The notes: generated by a model from the sequence alone, not told the origin. A DNA stretch of 64,000 bases from Desulforadius tongensis (GCF_016907915.1 NZ_JAFBCW010000014.1:1-64000); one strand, 5' to 3'; numbered from the stretch's first letter, positions 40,982-50,227 are shown. Made by a program: numbers and translations.

Positions 40982-41596
40982 TTACCTGGGTAAGGTACTA
41001 TATACCTTATTCATCAGCCGTAAGCGAAAACCAAAACGACCGTACAGAATAATGTTTAAACAACCATAATCCTGGTATATGTTAAACAGGTTTTTCAGCG
41101 GCATACCCAGTAAATGACACAATATCATTCTATTTACCCCGGCATGACCGACAATTAATATATTCCCCTTGCTGTTCGAAATTAGTTTATGAAATGCAGC
41201 AACAACCCTTTTACTTAAGTCGGCAAAACTTTCCCCATCGGGCGGCCGATAGTTTGCAATATCCTCACCACGCTTTTTAAACTGCTGTGGGTAATGCCTG
41301 CAAACTTCTTCAAAAGTCTTCCCTTCCCACCGGCCCAATTTAATTTCACGCAGCTCTTGGCATACAGTCACAGCGGCACGATGCTTCTCGGCAATTATTT
41401 CTGCCGTTTTTACCGCCCGCTGCAGGTCACTGCAGTAAATGCCGCTGATTTGAGCACAACTGAGTTCCTGCTGCAAACGCTTAGCCTGGCTGATTCCTTT
41501 ATCACTTAGCGGCAGGTCTATTTGTCCAATAAACCGTTTTTTGCCTATGGTATCTACTTCTCCATGCCTAACTAAATATATTAACCTTTGTTCCAC
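40982..41596 (-). CDS. Histidine phosphatase family protein (CobC/PhpB-like)
   Basis: This 204-residue phosphoglycerate-mutase-fold phosphatase has the catalytic RHGE at residues 10-13 (YLVRHGEVDTIG), FIGQIDLPLSDKG, a mid-protein Glu in LREIKLGRWEGK and the second His in ILIVGHAGVNRM. The closest well-known member is alpha-ribazole phosphatase (CobC). Here it is the last gene of the Mo-hydroxylase operon, overlapping the NTP-transferase gene by 16 bases, so a nucleotide or cofactor-phosphate substrate is equally possible. Confidence 0.8.
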   Translation of the reverse strand: MEQRLIYLVRHGEVDTIGKKRFIGQIDLPLSDKGISQAKRLQQELSCAQISGIYCSDLQRAVKTAEIIAEKHRAAVTVCQELREIKLGRWEGKTFEEVCRHYPQQFKKRGEDIANYRPPDGESFADLSKRVVAAFHKLISNSKGNILIVGHAGVNRMILCHLLGMPLKNLFNIYQDYGCLNIILYGRFGFRLRLMNKVYSTLPR

Positions 41597-42714
41597 GCTA
41601 TTACCTTCTTTTCCAGCGCCTCTCCCAGCTTATCATCCACACGTTTTTTGATAATGCGGGCATTTTGAAACCGGGTCAGTACCGCTTCCATAATATTGGG
41701 CTTATGTGCATACTTTTCCCTGGCCTCTTCAAATCTAATTTCCAACGGCACCAAACAATCTTCTTTAATCAACTTGTCCGCCAGATATACAACTTCTGCC
41801 TCGGTAACCGGTTTTTCTTGGGGTACGGCAATGTCCATGTGACAGGCCACAATTTCAGCTACTTCGGCAAAACCCAGCTGCCGCAGTATTGCAGCCCCGG
41901 TTTGGGCATGGCCGGGCTTACCCTTGGCCAGGTCATGCAGCAGTGCAGCCGACGTAATTAAATCCACATCCAAACGGCAGCCGGTTTTGTTTAAAGCTAT
42001 GGCCAATTCCTTAGCCAAACCGGCCACTGCCCGGCAGTGGTTAACCACCCGTGGGGCAGCTCCAAATTTATTTAGTATTGCCAGGCATTCCGCCGCGGTG
42101 GGAATATGCTGCCGCCGATGGTACGCCAATATCTTTTGATAATCATCTTTGGTGTCCATATCCATCAGCACCCCTTCATCAGCCACTTCCAGTTTCAGGG
42201 AATCGTCCGGGTATTGACTCAGCAGCGCCCTTAAACCTCCCGGTTTGTTCCAGGAGATTATATCTTTTATATAAAAACTGGAAATCAGCGGGGGATGTCC
42301 CTTCCGCCCTTGGAAACAGGGATATATAATTCCGGTTCCCCTGTGCCGGAATGCCTGTAAGATTTCTTTAACGGTCTGTACTCTAACCAGCGGAATGTCA
42401 GCAGGCAGTAAAAAGAAAGCCTCCACACCGGTTTCCAAACTCTTTACCCCCGCCAAAACAGACGAAAACATCCCATCGGCATACCGGTGGTTATAAATTA
42501 TTTCAACTTCCAGAGACTGCAGTACCGGAATAAGCATGGCGGCATTGTGGCCCACAACCACCCGCACATCTTCTATCCCGGCCTGGCGAAAGGTATGTAC
42601 CGGTTTTTCTATTACTCTGCCGGCACCCAAAGGCAGCAGCGGCTTAAATAATCCCATGCGGGAAGAATACCCGCCCGCCACCACCAAAGCCGCTATTTTT
42701 CCCCCTGGTTTCAT
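41581..42714 (-). CDS. MobA-like nucleotidyltransferase fused to an HD domain (DVU_1551 family)
   Basis: This 377-residue fusion has, at residues 1-195, a MobA/MocA-type transferase (VVAGGYSSRMGLFKPLLPLG, then LLPADIPLVR with its metal Asp) that would attach CMP or GMP to molybdopterin. Residues 205-377 are an HD phosphohydrolase (LLHDLAKGKPGH, CHMDIAVP). Fusion of a Moco-nucleotide transferase to an HD hydrolase suggests making and removing or proofreading the nucleotide in one polypeptide. The mop enzyme family uses molybdopterin cytosine dinucleotide, so CTP is the likely donor (inference). It overlaps xdhC by four bases. Confidence 0.85.
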   Translation of the reverse strand: MKPGGKIAALVVAGGYSSRMGLFKPLLPLGAGRVIEKPVHTFRQAGIEDVRVVVGHNAAMLIPVLQSLEVEIIYNHRYADGMFSSVLAGVKSLETGVEAFFLLPADIPLVRVQTVKEILQAFRHRGTGIIYPCFQGRKGHPPLISSFYIKDIISWNKPGGLRALLSQYPDDSLKLEVADEGVLMDMDTKDDYQKILAYHRRQHIPTAAECLAILNKFGAAPRVVNHCRAVAGLAKELAIALNKTGCRLDVDLITSAALLHDLAKGKPGHAQTGAAILRQLGFAEVAEIVACHMDIAVPQEKPVTEAEVVYLADKLIKEDCLVPLEIRFEEAREKYAHKPNIMEAVLTRFQNARIIKKRVDDKLGEALEKKVIAWNKG

Positions 42715-43760
42715 TTGTTCAGCCCGGCCCTAATTTTGATTAGTTCAGCCACAATGCTCACTGCTATTTCTTCCGGCGTCTCTGCTTCAATTTCCAAACC
42801 AATGGGGGAGTGTACCCGGGCCAGGTCTTTATCAGTAAATCCTTCATCAAGCAGAGCACGGTAAATGGCATCCCGCTTTCTTTTACTGCCAATCATGCCG
42901 ATATACCCGGCACCGGTGGTTAAAGCCTGCTGCAGCACCGTTTTATCGTGGACATGTCCTCTGGTAACTATAACCAGGTAGCTATCCCGGTTAATTTTCA
43001 AATCCTTAAAAGCCTCCGCGAAGGAATTTAACAATATTACCCGGTGAGCAGATTTAAATCTTTCCCGGTTGGCAAACTCCTGCCTGTCATCCAACACCAC
43101 CGTTTCAAAGTCCACCATTGCTGCCAGCGGGCTCAGTTTTTGAGCCACATGCCCGGCGCCAAAAATATAAAGCGTACCGGAAGTGCGTACCGGTTCCACC
43201 AGAAAAGTTTTACCCTCAACGGTAAGCACCCGAGGATACCTGCCAACCGCGCCGGCAGTAAGTTTTGCCGCCATGTTATCATTAAAAATCCTTTCCCCTA
43301 CGGTGGTACCATCATGCTTTATCAGGCATCGCCTGCTGCCAGTTTTACCGGCAGCGGTTTCAAAAAGTTGGGTTACCAGTACAGCTTTTTTGCGCTCAGT
43401 CCGGGAAGCGATAAACTGGCGATAAACTTCTGCATTATTGTTATCGGCGGCATCAATATAGTCAATAAGTACCTCCACCTGTCCCCCGCAGATCATGTCC
43501 ATTTGTTCAGCATCTGCCCCGGTGAGGTTAAACTTTTTAATGATGGGCTGCCCGGCTTTCATTACCCCTGCTGCCAGCCGCTGAACCTCGGCTTCCACTG
43601 TCCCTCCACCAATGGTGCCGATAATAGTGCCATTACCACGCACTATCATTTTAGTGCCTGCGGTGCGCGGGGAAGAACCCAACTTACTAAGAATTGTTGC
43701 CAGTGCAAAACTTTCATTACTATTTAACAGCCGCAGTATACTGTCAAATATTTCTTTCAC
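42711..43760 (-). CDS. xdhC: XdhC/CoxI-family Mo-hydroxylase maturation protein
   Basis: This 349-residue protein has an N-terminal XdhC/CoxI domain (ILSKLGSSPRTAGTKMIV, GTIGGGTVEAEVQRLA) and a C-terminal Rossmann domain (LYIFGAGHVAQKLSPLA, then VLDDRQEFANRERF and VIVTRGHVHD). XdhC proteins bind and sulfurate the molybdenum cofactor before insertion into XDH-type apoenzymes. Embedded in the mop operon with 4- and 17-base overlaps on either side, it is expected to serve the Mop enzyme at 50228-52969. Confidence 0.9.
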   Translation of the reverse strand: MKEIFDSILRLLNSNESFALATILSKLGSSPRTAGTKMIVRGNGTIIGTIGGGTVEAEVQRLAAGVMKAGQPIIKKFNLTGADAEQMDMICGGQVEVLIDYIDAADNNNAEVYRQFIASRTERKKAVLVTQLFETAAGKTGSRRCLIKHDGTTVGERIFNDNMAAKLTAGAVGRYPRVLTVEGKTFLVEPVRTSGTLYIFGAGHVAQKLSPLAAMVDFETVVLDDRQEFANRERFKSAHRVILLNSFAEAFKDLKINRDSYLVIVTRGHVHDKTVLQQALTTGAGYIGMIGSKRKRDAIYRALLDEGFTDKDLARVHSPIGLEIEAETPEEIAVSIVAELIKIRAGLNK

Positions 43761-45078
43761 AACCTCTCCCCCTTAAATCCCGAATTATCCTTTTAGCTGT
43801 ACCGGTATTGGACCATTCCGCTGTGCTGAATGCAGCCGGAGCCAGCTGTAAAATACCTTCCGCCACGGCTTGCTGTACCTGCGGTATATTGGCCAAGGCA
43901 TTATTAATGGAATTCCGCCCCTTCTCTTCCCATCCCGCCAAAAATTTTGCTTCGATGTGTAAAATGTTTGTTCCGCCTTTAGCTGTGATAAAAGCATTAA
44001 AATCGAGCATACCATCCACCGCAAACAGCGCTTCATCCAGTTGAGACATGATAAGTTCTCTACCGGGTGCCAATTCAATAACCCCTGCCAACCGCCCCTT
44101 TACAGTATCCATCCTCCGCAATACTGAACCGCAGGGGCACCGTTCGGGGATAAAACGTGACAAATCACCGGTGCGATAGCGAATTAAAGGCATACCAACT
44201 CTAGTTAAAGTTGTAAACACCACTTCTCCCATTTCGCCCTGCGGCACCGGTTCCCCTGTCCGGGGATTGATAATTTCTACATATAAATCTGCCTCCCGCA
44301 TGTGATAACCGGCCAGAGCCCGGCACTCCACCCCGCCCCCCAAGCCCATTTCAGTCATTCCGTAGTGATTAAATACTTTACAGCCCCAGATTCTCTGCAG
44401 TTCCCGCACCACGGCAGCGGGTACATAATCGGTGCTCAGCAGCACGCTTTTTAATCGATACGCCCCGGCATGCTCACTGCACCTGGCCAGAGCCAGCGCC
44501 TGCACCGGTATTCCCACCAATGAATCAACTCTTTCTTGATTCATAATCTTGATGGTCTCTCTCACATCGCCCAGCGGGCCGTGAAGTATACCCACTGCCC
44601 CCAATCTATTTAAAGCTTTTAATAACAAATCCCCCACACTGCCCGGTCTGGTACCCGGCAGCATAATCAGCACCCTGTCTCCCGGTTCCACCAGCACAGA
44701 CATACCGTGATGAAAAAAGTCAACGGTCAATTCCTGGTCACCGGCTGTAAAGAAAACCCGCTTACCGCCGCCGGTGGTTCCGGAGCTGGTTAAAGACACC
44801 ACCCGGCGGATTTCACTCTGGGATACACATAGAAACCGAAGCGGGTTTTCTTTAATATCCGCAGCACTGGTAAACGGCAGGTGCCTTATGTCTTCCAGTC
44901 TGGATAAACCTGCTCCTGGTAGGTGAGCAAATTTTCTGCGGTAAAAAGCACTGCGATTTCGAACTAAATCAAGGGTTTCATTCAATCTATAAAGCTGATA
45001 ACTGTTAATGATTTCCCTGGTCAGCCGGCTGCACCCTATTTTCCTTTGTATCCATGCTTCCAGTGGTGTGATTTCCAT
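43744..45078 (-). CDS. AMP-dependent CoA-ligase-like protein (DVU_1553 family)
   Basis: This 444-residue adenylate-forming enzyme resembles phenylacetate-CoA ligase/coenzyme F390 synthetase: SLTSSGTTGGGKRVFF (phosphate-binding loop), FNHYGMTEMGLGGG, YRTGDLSRFIPERCPCGSV with two Cys, and a C-terminal ferredoxin-like lid. The ATG at 45078 has GGAGGCGGCGGA in front and lies 74 bases inside the upstream radical SAM gene. In the aldehyde oxidoreductase operon it might activate a carboxylate for cofactor modification or use the acid product; which is unknown. Confidence 0.82.
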   Translation of the reverse strand: MEITPLEAWIQRKIGCSRLTREIINSYQLYRLNETLDLVRNRSAFYRRKFAHLPGAGLSRLEDIRHLPFTSAADIKENPLRFLCVSQSEIRRVVSLTSSGTTGGGKRVFFTAGDQELTVDFFHHGMSVLVEPGDRVLIMLPGTRPGSVGDLLLKALNRLGAVGILHGPLGDVRETIKIMNQERVDSLVGIPVQALALARCSEHAGAYRLKSVLLSTDYVPAAVVRELQRIWGCKVFNHYGMTEMGLGGGVECRALAGYHMREADLYVEIINPRTGEPVPQGEMGEVVFTTLTRVGMPLIRYRTGDLSRFIPERCPCGSVLRRMDTVKGRLAGVIELAPGRELIMSQLDEALFAVDGMLDFNAFITAKGGTNILHIEAKFLAGWEEKGRNSINNALANIPQVQQAVAEGILQLAPAAFSTAEWSNTGTAKRIIRDLRGRGCERNI

Positions 45079-46438
45079 TCCGCCGCCTCCCGGACCGGTA
45101 CAGAGAACGCCCCTCCCTGTCCGTTAGATTGTAGGCACAAAAGGGAATAATATTGCCCTCGGGGTTTACCACATGAATACAACAATCCCGCACTCGCTCT
45201 AAATCCAAGTTCCACACATCTTGAAAAGCCATGCCGGAAATGGTAAAGGAATGAGTACGCACCCGCTGTAAAAATATATCCCACCCATCCAAACCAGCAC
45301 ATTTTGTATTCACTTCCACTTGGGGAAAACCCCAGTATTTGGATACAAAACTGCGGGCTTTTTGGGAGCCCTCTTCCGCCAGTTCAACACTGCCGCAGCA
45401 GCCGGGTTGATGCTTGGTCCAGCACTTTAATTTCCCACCGGGCATGAGCACAAAATTGCCGTGAAAGGAACAAAGGGCATTTTCACAGCCCGGGGGACGA
45501 AAATGTTCCTCCTTTATCATCCCGGCCGTCTGCTTTACAATTTGAGTAATCACTTCGGGAATGGTGATACGCTGCTCATCGGTTGGCGGCTTGGGATAGC
45601 GGCCAAAATAACTTACCGGCTGAAAATGCACTCCCCGAACCGCAGGCAGGTATTTCAAGGCAAACTTAATGATTTCTCCAATGTTATGAGTATTTACCCC
45701 GGGCACCAGGGTGGGCACCAGCACTATCCCTATATTTTGGGCGGCGCAATTTTCAATGGCCGCTATCTTTTGGGACAGCAGATCACTGCCCCTCAGCTTT
45801 CGGTATATGGCTTCCTCTGTGCCATCAAACTGTAAAAATACCGAATTTAGACCGGCTTTTTTAAGCTCTTGAACATAACCTGGATCTTCAGCCAGGCGCA
45901 AACCATTGGTATTAAGTTGAATAAAATTGAAACCCATTTCTCTGCCCAGGGCCACTATCCGAGGCAGGTCGCCGCGTACCGTGGGTTCTCCGCCGGAAAG
46001 CTGAATGTTATATGGTCCACCGGCATCAAGCAGCCTTTGATACCAGCCTCTGATTACTTCTAAATCCGGATCACTTGACATACCTGTACCGGAATCGGCA
46101 AAGCAAAATGTACATTTGAGATTACAGCGTTGGGTAACTTCCAGCAAAGCAGTACAGGTATGCTGGCGATGCCGGGCACATAACCCACAATCAAAGGGGC
46201 AGCCCCTTTCCACCTCTGTAAAGCAAACTTTGGGGGCAGTGGGTATCTTGGGCCTGGTCCACGATTGGAAATCAGGCTTTCCCCGCCATATCAGTGTCTG
46301 GAAAAAGCCATGTTCCGGGCAGCTTTTTTCCAAGTACACCCTGTCGCCCCGGGCCACTCTAACAGCGGGAATTTTCTTTAAACACTCCGGGCACAGGCTT
46401 TCGGTTGTGGAAAGTATTTTCCCCCGCTCAATACTCAC
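45005..46438 (-). CDS. Radical SAM protein of the Mo-hydroxylase operon (TrsS-like)
   Basis: This 477-residue protein has an N-terminal zinc-ribbon-like segment (LCPECLKKIPAVRV, KSCPEHGFFQT), a Cys-rich GCPFDCGLCARH motif and the radical SAM cluster CNLKCTFCF (C-x3-C-x2-C) at about 108-115, then LSGGEPTVRGDLP. The C-terminal part has further Cys residues (CENALCSFHGNF, CWTKHQPGCCGS, CAGLDG) consistent with auxiliary clusters. It resembles proteins annotated TrsS, some of which are selenoproteins; here no in-frame TGA is read through. The 24-residue tail extends into the ligase gene. Its substrate is unknown. Confidence 0.8.
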   Translation of the reverse strand: MSIERGKILSTTESLCPECLKKIPAVRVARGDRVYLEKSCPEHGFFQTLIWRGKPDFQSWTRPKIPTAPKVCFTEVERGCPFDCGLCARHRQHTCTALLEVTQRCNLKCTFCFADSGTGMSSDPDLEVIRGWYQRLLDAGGPYNIQLSGGEPTVRGDLPRIVALGREMGFNFIQLNTNGLRLAEDPGYVQELKKAGLNSVFLQFDGTEEAIYRKLRGSDLLSQKIAAIENCAAQNIGIVLVPTLVPGVNTHNIGEIIKFALKYLPAVRGVHFQPVSYFGRYPKPPTDEQRITIPEVITQIVKQTAGMIKEEHFRPPGCENALCSFHGNFVLMPGGKLKCWTKHQPGCCGSVELAEEGSQKARSFVSKYWGFPQVEVNTKCAGLDGWDIFLQRVRTHSFTISGMAFQDVWNLDLERVRDCCIHVVNPEGNIIPFCAYNLTDREGRSLYRSGRRRNGNHTTGSMDTKENRVQPADQGNH

Positions 46439-46881
46439 CGGCCTTCACCCGCAGTGTTTATGCCCTGGTCTGCCAGTATTGCTTGTACCTTACTGTAGGT
46501 GGCAGCCACTATATTGCCGCATTTCACAGCATCAATTTTCTGCTTGGGATCACCGCCTAATATATCGGTACAGTTAATACCGTTACTGCCAAATTGTTCT
46601 TCAAACCATGACACCAGCTGGTCTACCATCACGTTTAATTGGGGATTTTCACTTTCATTTACTTTCCCCCGGCCGGCATAAAGCCCCAGTAAGCATACCC
46701 CGCCGGTTAAGGCACCGCATATTTTCCCACAAAAACCCAATCCCCCGGCCAAGCCGCTGCCGGCACGAATTAAGTCGGGGTTTTCTTTGCCCTGACGCTC
46801 CAGGCCCAGCATCAGCAGTATTTGACTGCATTTAAACCCCTGCTGTGCCAATTCAAACATCCGAAAGGCTGCCTCAGACAT
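46435..46881 (-). CDS. C_GCAxxG_C_C family protein (DVU_1555-like)
   Basis: This 148-residue protein has the spaced Cys residues of the family: KCSQILLML (variant of C-GCAxxG), GGLGFCGKICGALTGG, GINCTDILGGD and KCGNIVAATY. The family is thought to bind a metal cluster or act in redox relay, often next to molybdopterin or selenium enzymes. It overlaps the radical SAM gene by four bases. Specific role unknown. Confidence 0.85.
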   Translation of the reverse strand: MSEAAFRMFELAQQGFKCSQILLMLGLERQGKENPDLIRAGSGLAGGLGFCGKICGALTGGVCLLGLYAGRGKVNESENPQLNVMVDQLVSWFEEQFGSNGINCTDILGGDPKQKIDAVKCGNIVAATYSKVQAILADQGINTAGEGR

Positions 46882-46896
46882 ATATATCCCCCTTTG

Positions 46897-47625
46897 CTAT
46901 AACCTGCGGGCAATAAGCAAAAAATACCCCACTTTAGCTTTGTTGACCATCTTTTGTACTTCCCGCCCCCGCTCTGCATTTTTCAATACCTGCTGCCAAA
47001 AATTAATCATGGAACCATGGGCAAATATCAACTTTACTGCCAGGTCCTTTAAAAGTTCGGAATGATCTTCCCACTGCAATATTTCAAAACCGGCACTGAT
47101 TATTTCATCCAACCAGGCCTGTTTGGTACGGGCACCGTTTAGGCAGCAATCCATGGGAAAGTTATGCCAATTGATCCCGGTACACTCTTTCCTGGTATAA
47201 ACATCTGATACAACCAACCGGCCATTTTCTTTTAATACCCGGTGTATCTGCTGCAATGTTTGTTTTAAATCTTCCATTAATGACAGGGTGCATTCTGCAA
47301 AAACCCCGTCCATCTCACCGCTGGCAAAGGGCAGACTCTCGCCCCTGCCCATCACCAAGGGCAGATCACAGTTCCTCTTCCGGCCCAAAGACAGCATTAG
47401 CGGCGAAGGATCAACCCCTACCGCATCAAGCCGGTATTTCATCAACAGTCGTTCCACCGTAGCACCGGTGCCGCAGCCGACATCCAGCACCCTGGCACCC
47501 GCAGAAAAAGAGCAGTAAGCCACAGCCCGGTCAGTAAGAGTAAATCCACCCGGCCTTACTGTTTTCCCGGTAACCTGCCGCACTGCTCTGCCTTCATAAA
47601 CCCGGCATATTTCTTTTAAAGCCAC
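46897..47625 (-). CDS. SAM-dependent methyltransferase (DVU_1556-like)
   Basis: This 242-residue class I methyltransferase has motif I VLDVGCGTGATVERLL, the acidic loop GVDPSPLML, motif II/III DGVFAECTLSLM and LKENGRLVVSDVYTR. The fold is of the UbiE/arsenite-methyltransferase-like Methyltransf_11 type. It lies between the small redox protein (3-base gap) and the C_GCAxxG_C_C gene (15-base gap). Together with the radical SAM and ligase genes it suggests a small-molecule or cofactor modification rather than protein methylation; inference. Confidence 0.85.
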   Translation of the reverse strand: MALKEICRVYEGRAVRQVTGKTVRPGGFTLTDRAVAYCSFSAGARVLDVGCGTGATVERLLMKYRLDAVGVDPSPLMLSLGRKRNCDLPLVMGRGESLPFASGEMDGVFAECTLSLMEDLKQTLQQIHRVLKENGRLVVSDVYTRKECTGINWHNFPMDCCLNGARTKQAWLDEIISAGFEILQWEDHSELLKDLAVKLIFAHGSMINFWQQVLKNAERGREVQKMVNKAKVGYFLLIARRL

Positions 47626-47628
47626 TGG

Positions 47629-47838
47629 TTACTTATCCTCAAGCGTTCTTTCCACTTCCACCATTTTTCCCCGGGCTAAATCTTCGGTTATAAGCACCAG
47701 CCCGCATTGGGGACATTTCAGCAGTTCCACCGGGAAGGAACTGCCCAAATAACTTACGTTTACCCGGCCGGGTTGTAAATCACAATCACATTTAAAACAG
47801 CGCCACGGATTTTTAGTTCTATCCGGCATGTAGCCCAT
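47629..47838 (-). CDS. Small CxxC zinc-ribbon/redox protein (DVU_1557-like)
   Basis: This 69-residue protein has CFKCDCDLQPG and LLKCPQCGLVLI, two CxxC knuckles with a beta hairpin (VNVSYLGSSFPVEL) between them. A mononuclear rubredoxin-like iron or zinc site is likely. It lies three bases before the methyltransferase start and 11 bases after the flavoprotein, so expression is coupled. It could be an electron carrier for the radical SAM protein or for the flavin/Fe-S protein. Confidence 0.75.
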   Translation of the reverse strand: MGYMPDRTKNPWRCFKCDCDLQPGRVNVSYLGSSFPVELLKCPQCGLVLITEDLARGKMVEVERTLEDK

Positions 47839-47849
47839 ATCTTCACTTC

Positions 47850-50153
47850 CTAACCAAGTTCCATACGGTGACTGTAAGCATTGTAAACTTCAATACCGTC
47901 ACCTTTGAAAGCATATTCCACCCAATAGGTTACAGATGCCAGTTTATGACAGGCCAAAAATCTGCCGTTATCAGGATTAATAAATTTCCGGCCTGTTTTT
48001 TCTGCCCATGCTATTGTCTTTTGAATATCTTCTTTTAATATAAATCTCTGTTCTAAAATGTCCTGCACACTGTCGTCGATATATAACTTTATACTTTCAT
48101 AATCGGAAATTGGTTTCATTTTTTCTCCCCAAAATTCATCGAGTAATTTATATTTCAAATGCACCCTGTTTTCATGTCTCTGGGAATAACCCGGTCCCTT
48201 TCTCTCTGCCAGTACGTCCAGGTACTCACCATAGATCAAATCCAACAGGTGCAATGCCCGTTTACCCCGGGAAGCAAAAAAGTCCCGGCACATGGCACAA
48301 TAGGTTAGATAATCGGCAGTGCTTTCATTAATACGCCTTTCTATAACTTCGCTGCACAGCTCCGGATTGGACGAATACATCAATCCCCCGTATCCACAGC
48401 ACCGGGTTTTCTCTTTGTTGTAGGGCAGCTCTTCCACTTCATACCCCAGCTGTTTTATCACGCTGCGCACACTTTCATGGATATGTTTTTCCCACCTGGT
48501 GCTGCACGGGTCATGCAGGGCCAGTTTTTTAATTTTATTTCTGCGGGCTGTTTCCGGCACCCCTTTTTGCCTAAACACCTCCCACAGGAATAAAATTTTT
48601 ATTTCCGGTAAATGAGTTTTAAAGATTTTATAACAGGTGGGACAGGCCAATATTAACTGCGGCTGGCCCATTTCACGCCACTTCGTTTGTATTTCTTCCA
48701 GCGCCGATTGAAAAAGCCTTTCTTCACCGGCCCATTCCGCCGGAACACCACAGCAGCGCAGCATTATTCCCACCCCTCCGGTCAGCTTTTCCTGCAGGTA
48801 AGAGTATACCTGCATTACCTGCCGGGAATGGGAGGCACTCAGCTGGCAGCCGGGAAAAAATACAAAGGTACTGGCATCGGTGCCGGGTTGGTGGCGGTTA
48901 AGAGCAAATTTTTCACTGTTGTTAAACATCATGTCCCGCAAAGGAAAATCAAAGGCAGATGGGGGCATTTTCCCCCTCTGCACCATGCTGCTGCGGGCCT
49001 GCTGGCAAACTTCTCCCATATTAAAACCATTTGGACAAACAGCTTCACATAAACCGCACAGGTTGCAGGAATTTATCATTTTGTTGGCATGGTGCATACC
49101 CATTACGATGGATTCGTTGTTGTAAATCTCCCGTACATATCTTTTGGGATAACTGCCAAACTCAGCCAAATAGGTGCATGCTTTTACACACTCCAAACAT
49201 TGACACTGCAGGCATCTACCCGCTTCCGCCACCGCCTCTTCCTTACTATAGCCCTCGGCATCAGCCTTCTGTACCCTTGCCAGGGGTTTTACCCCCCGGG
49301 TGCTTGTGTAAAGGCGTGTGCGATAGGGCCCTTCGTTTTTCCGGGACGCTGTAAGGGACACTCCCTGAAGGTAACGATCTATAGAAACAGCAGCCCGCCG
49401 GCCAAGAGAAACAGATAAAACCGGTGAATAGCCGGCCTCATCAACGATCATACTGCCACCGGCAAAAACCCCCTCCCACCGGGTGGAAAAAACAGCCGGA
49501 TCACTTTGCAAATCAGCATTAGATAAAGATTTCGTTCCCATACCCAGGTATACCGCATCAAACTGCCGCTGCAAATCAGGCAGCAGTATATCTCTACCCA
49601 CGCAGGTACTTAACTTTAGTTTCACTCCCAGTTTCTCTAATACCGCAAATTCACCGGCTGCTATTTTTTTGGTCAGTGCCGGCGCGCAGTATGTCCATAT
49701 CCTGCCGCCAAGGTAATTTTTCGCTTCAAACACCACTATGTCGTATCCCTTTTGGGCCAAATCATAGGCTGCCGTTAAACCGCTCAATCCCCCTCCTACC
49801 ACCGCCACCTGCTTGTTTTTTTTAGGTAAAATTTTTATCTTCTGCCGGGAAGGGGAGTAATTCTGCACACAAAACCTTTCCAAATCCCCAATGGCCAGGG
49901 CATCACCGGCTTCACTTCGTTTACAGACAGCTTCACAGGGGCGGTCACAAATTCTGGCTATAATCCCGGGAAAGGGCAGTTTTTTCTGCAAAATTTCATA
50001 TGCAGCCTTAAAATTTTCTTTATTAATGGCAGCCATAAAACCACGCACATCAACATGCACCGGGCAAGCAGCAGTACAGGCAGGATAATGCTCCTGAGTG
50101 CACTTGGCTTCCAAATCCCGTAATTCTTTTTGTTCCATACCCCGATCACTCAC
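47850..50153 (-). CDS. FAD-dependent oxidoreductase with two ferredoxin clusters and CCG domains
   Basis: This 767-residue electron-transfer protein has a GltD-like Cys-rich N-terminus (CTAACPVHV, CDRPCEAVCKR) and an FAD Rossmann motif VAVVGGGLSGLTAAYDLA near 112, although the flavin domain is only about 190 residues long. Cluster motifs CLQCQCLECVKAC and CNLCGLCEAVCP lie near 317 and 367. Two HdrB/GlpC-type CCG blocks (FFPGCQLS...RCCGVPAEW; DPCSTRWE...RCCGYGGL) follow. CCG domains bind non-cubane clusters and handle thiol/disulfide or quinone chemistry. It is second in order after mop and probably moves electrons from the aldehyde oxidoreductase. The shortened flavin domain may lack an NAD site. 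Confidence 0.85.
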   Translation of the reverse strand: MSDRGMEQKELRDLEAKCTQEHYPACTAACPVHVDVRGFMAAINKENFKAAYEILQKKLPFPGIIARICDRPCEAVCKRSEAGDALAIGDLERFCVQNYSPSRQKIKILPKKNKQVAVVGGGLSGLTAAYDLAQKGYDIVVFEAKNYLGGRIWTYCAPALTKKIAAGEFAVLEKLGVKLKLSTCVGRDILLPDLQRQFDAVYLGMGTKSLSNADLQSDPAVFSTRWEGVFAGGSMIVDEAGYSPVLSVSLGRRAAVSIDRYLQGVSLTASRKNEGPYRTRLYTSTRGVKPLARVQKADAEGYSKEEAVAEAGRCLQCQCLECVKACTYLAEFGSYPKRYVREIYNNESIVMGMHHANKMINSCNLCGLCEAVCPNGFNMGEVCQQARSSMVQRGKMPPSAFDFPLRDMMFNNSEKFALNRHQPGTDASTFVFFPGCQLSASHSRQVMQVYSYLQEKLTGGVGIMLRCCGVPAEWAGEERLFQSALEEIQTKWREMGQPQLILACPTCYKIFKTHLPEIKILFLWEVFRQKGVPETARRNKIKKLALHDPCSTRWEKHIHESVRSVIKQLGYEVEELPYNKEKTRCCGYGGLMYSSNPELCSEVIERRINESTADYLTYCAMCRDFFASRGKRALHLLDLIYGEYLDVLAERKGPGYSQRHENRVHLKYKLLDEFWGEKMKPISDYESIKLYIDDSVQDILEQRFILKEDIQKTIAWAEKTGRKFINPDNGRFLACHKLASVTYWVEYAFKGDGIEVYNAYSHRMELG

Positions 50154-50175
50154 TTCAATATGTACTAAACGGGAT

Positions 50176-50212
50176 GCGAACCCAAATAAACAAAATGTTT
50201 ATTTAGGTTCGC
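50176..50212. other. Strong stem-loop between mop and the flavoprotein gene
   Basis: GCGAACC and AATAAAC pair with GTTTATT and GGTTCGC across a 5-base loop, with short internal bulges. No T-run follows on the minus strand, so it looks like an mRNA processing or 3'-stabilising element inside the operon rather than a full terminator. Confidence 0.6.
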
Positions 50213-50227
50213 TCCTCAGTCAATTAG

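Noticed and set aside
40964-40984. ModE-type operator upstream of modA
   Set aside because: Only one half (CGTTATAT) fits; the other half (GTAATACG) matches poorly, and a similar word occurs at about 29550 in an unrelated place.
43044-43727. Plus-strand open frame of 227 codons
   Set aside because: It lies wholly antisense to the well-supported xdhC gene and has no ribosome binding site or domain.
45005-46438. Selenocysteine in the radical SAM protein
   Set aside because: Some TrsS-like relatives are described as selenoproteins, but here the frame has no internal TGA and no SECIS-like hairpin was seen.
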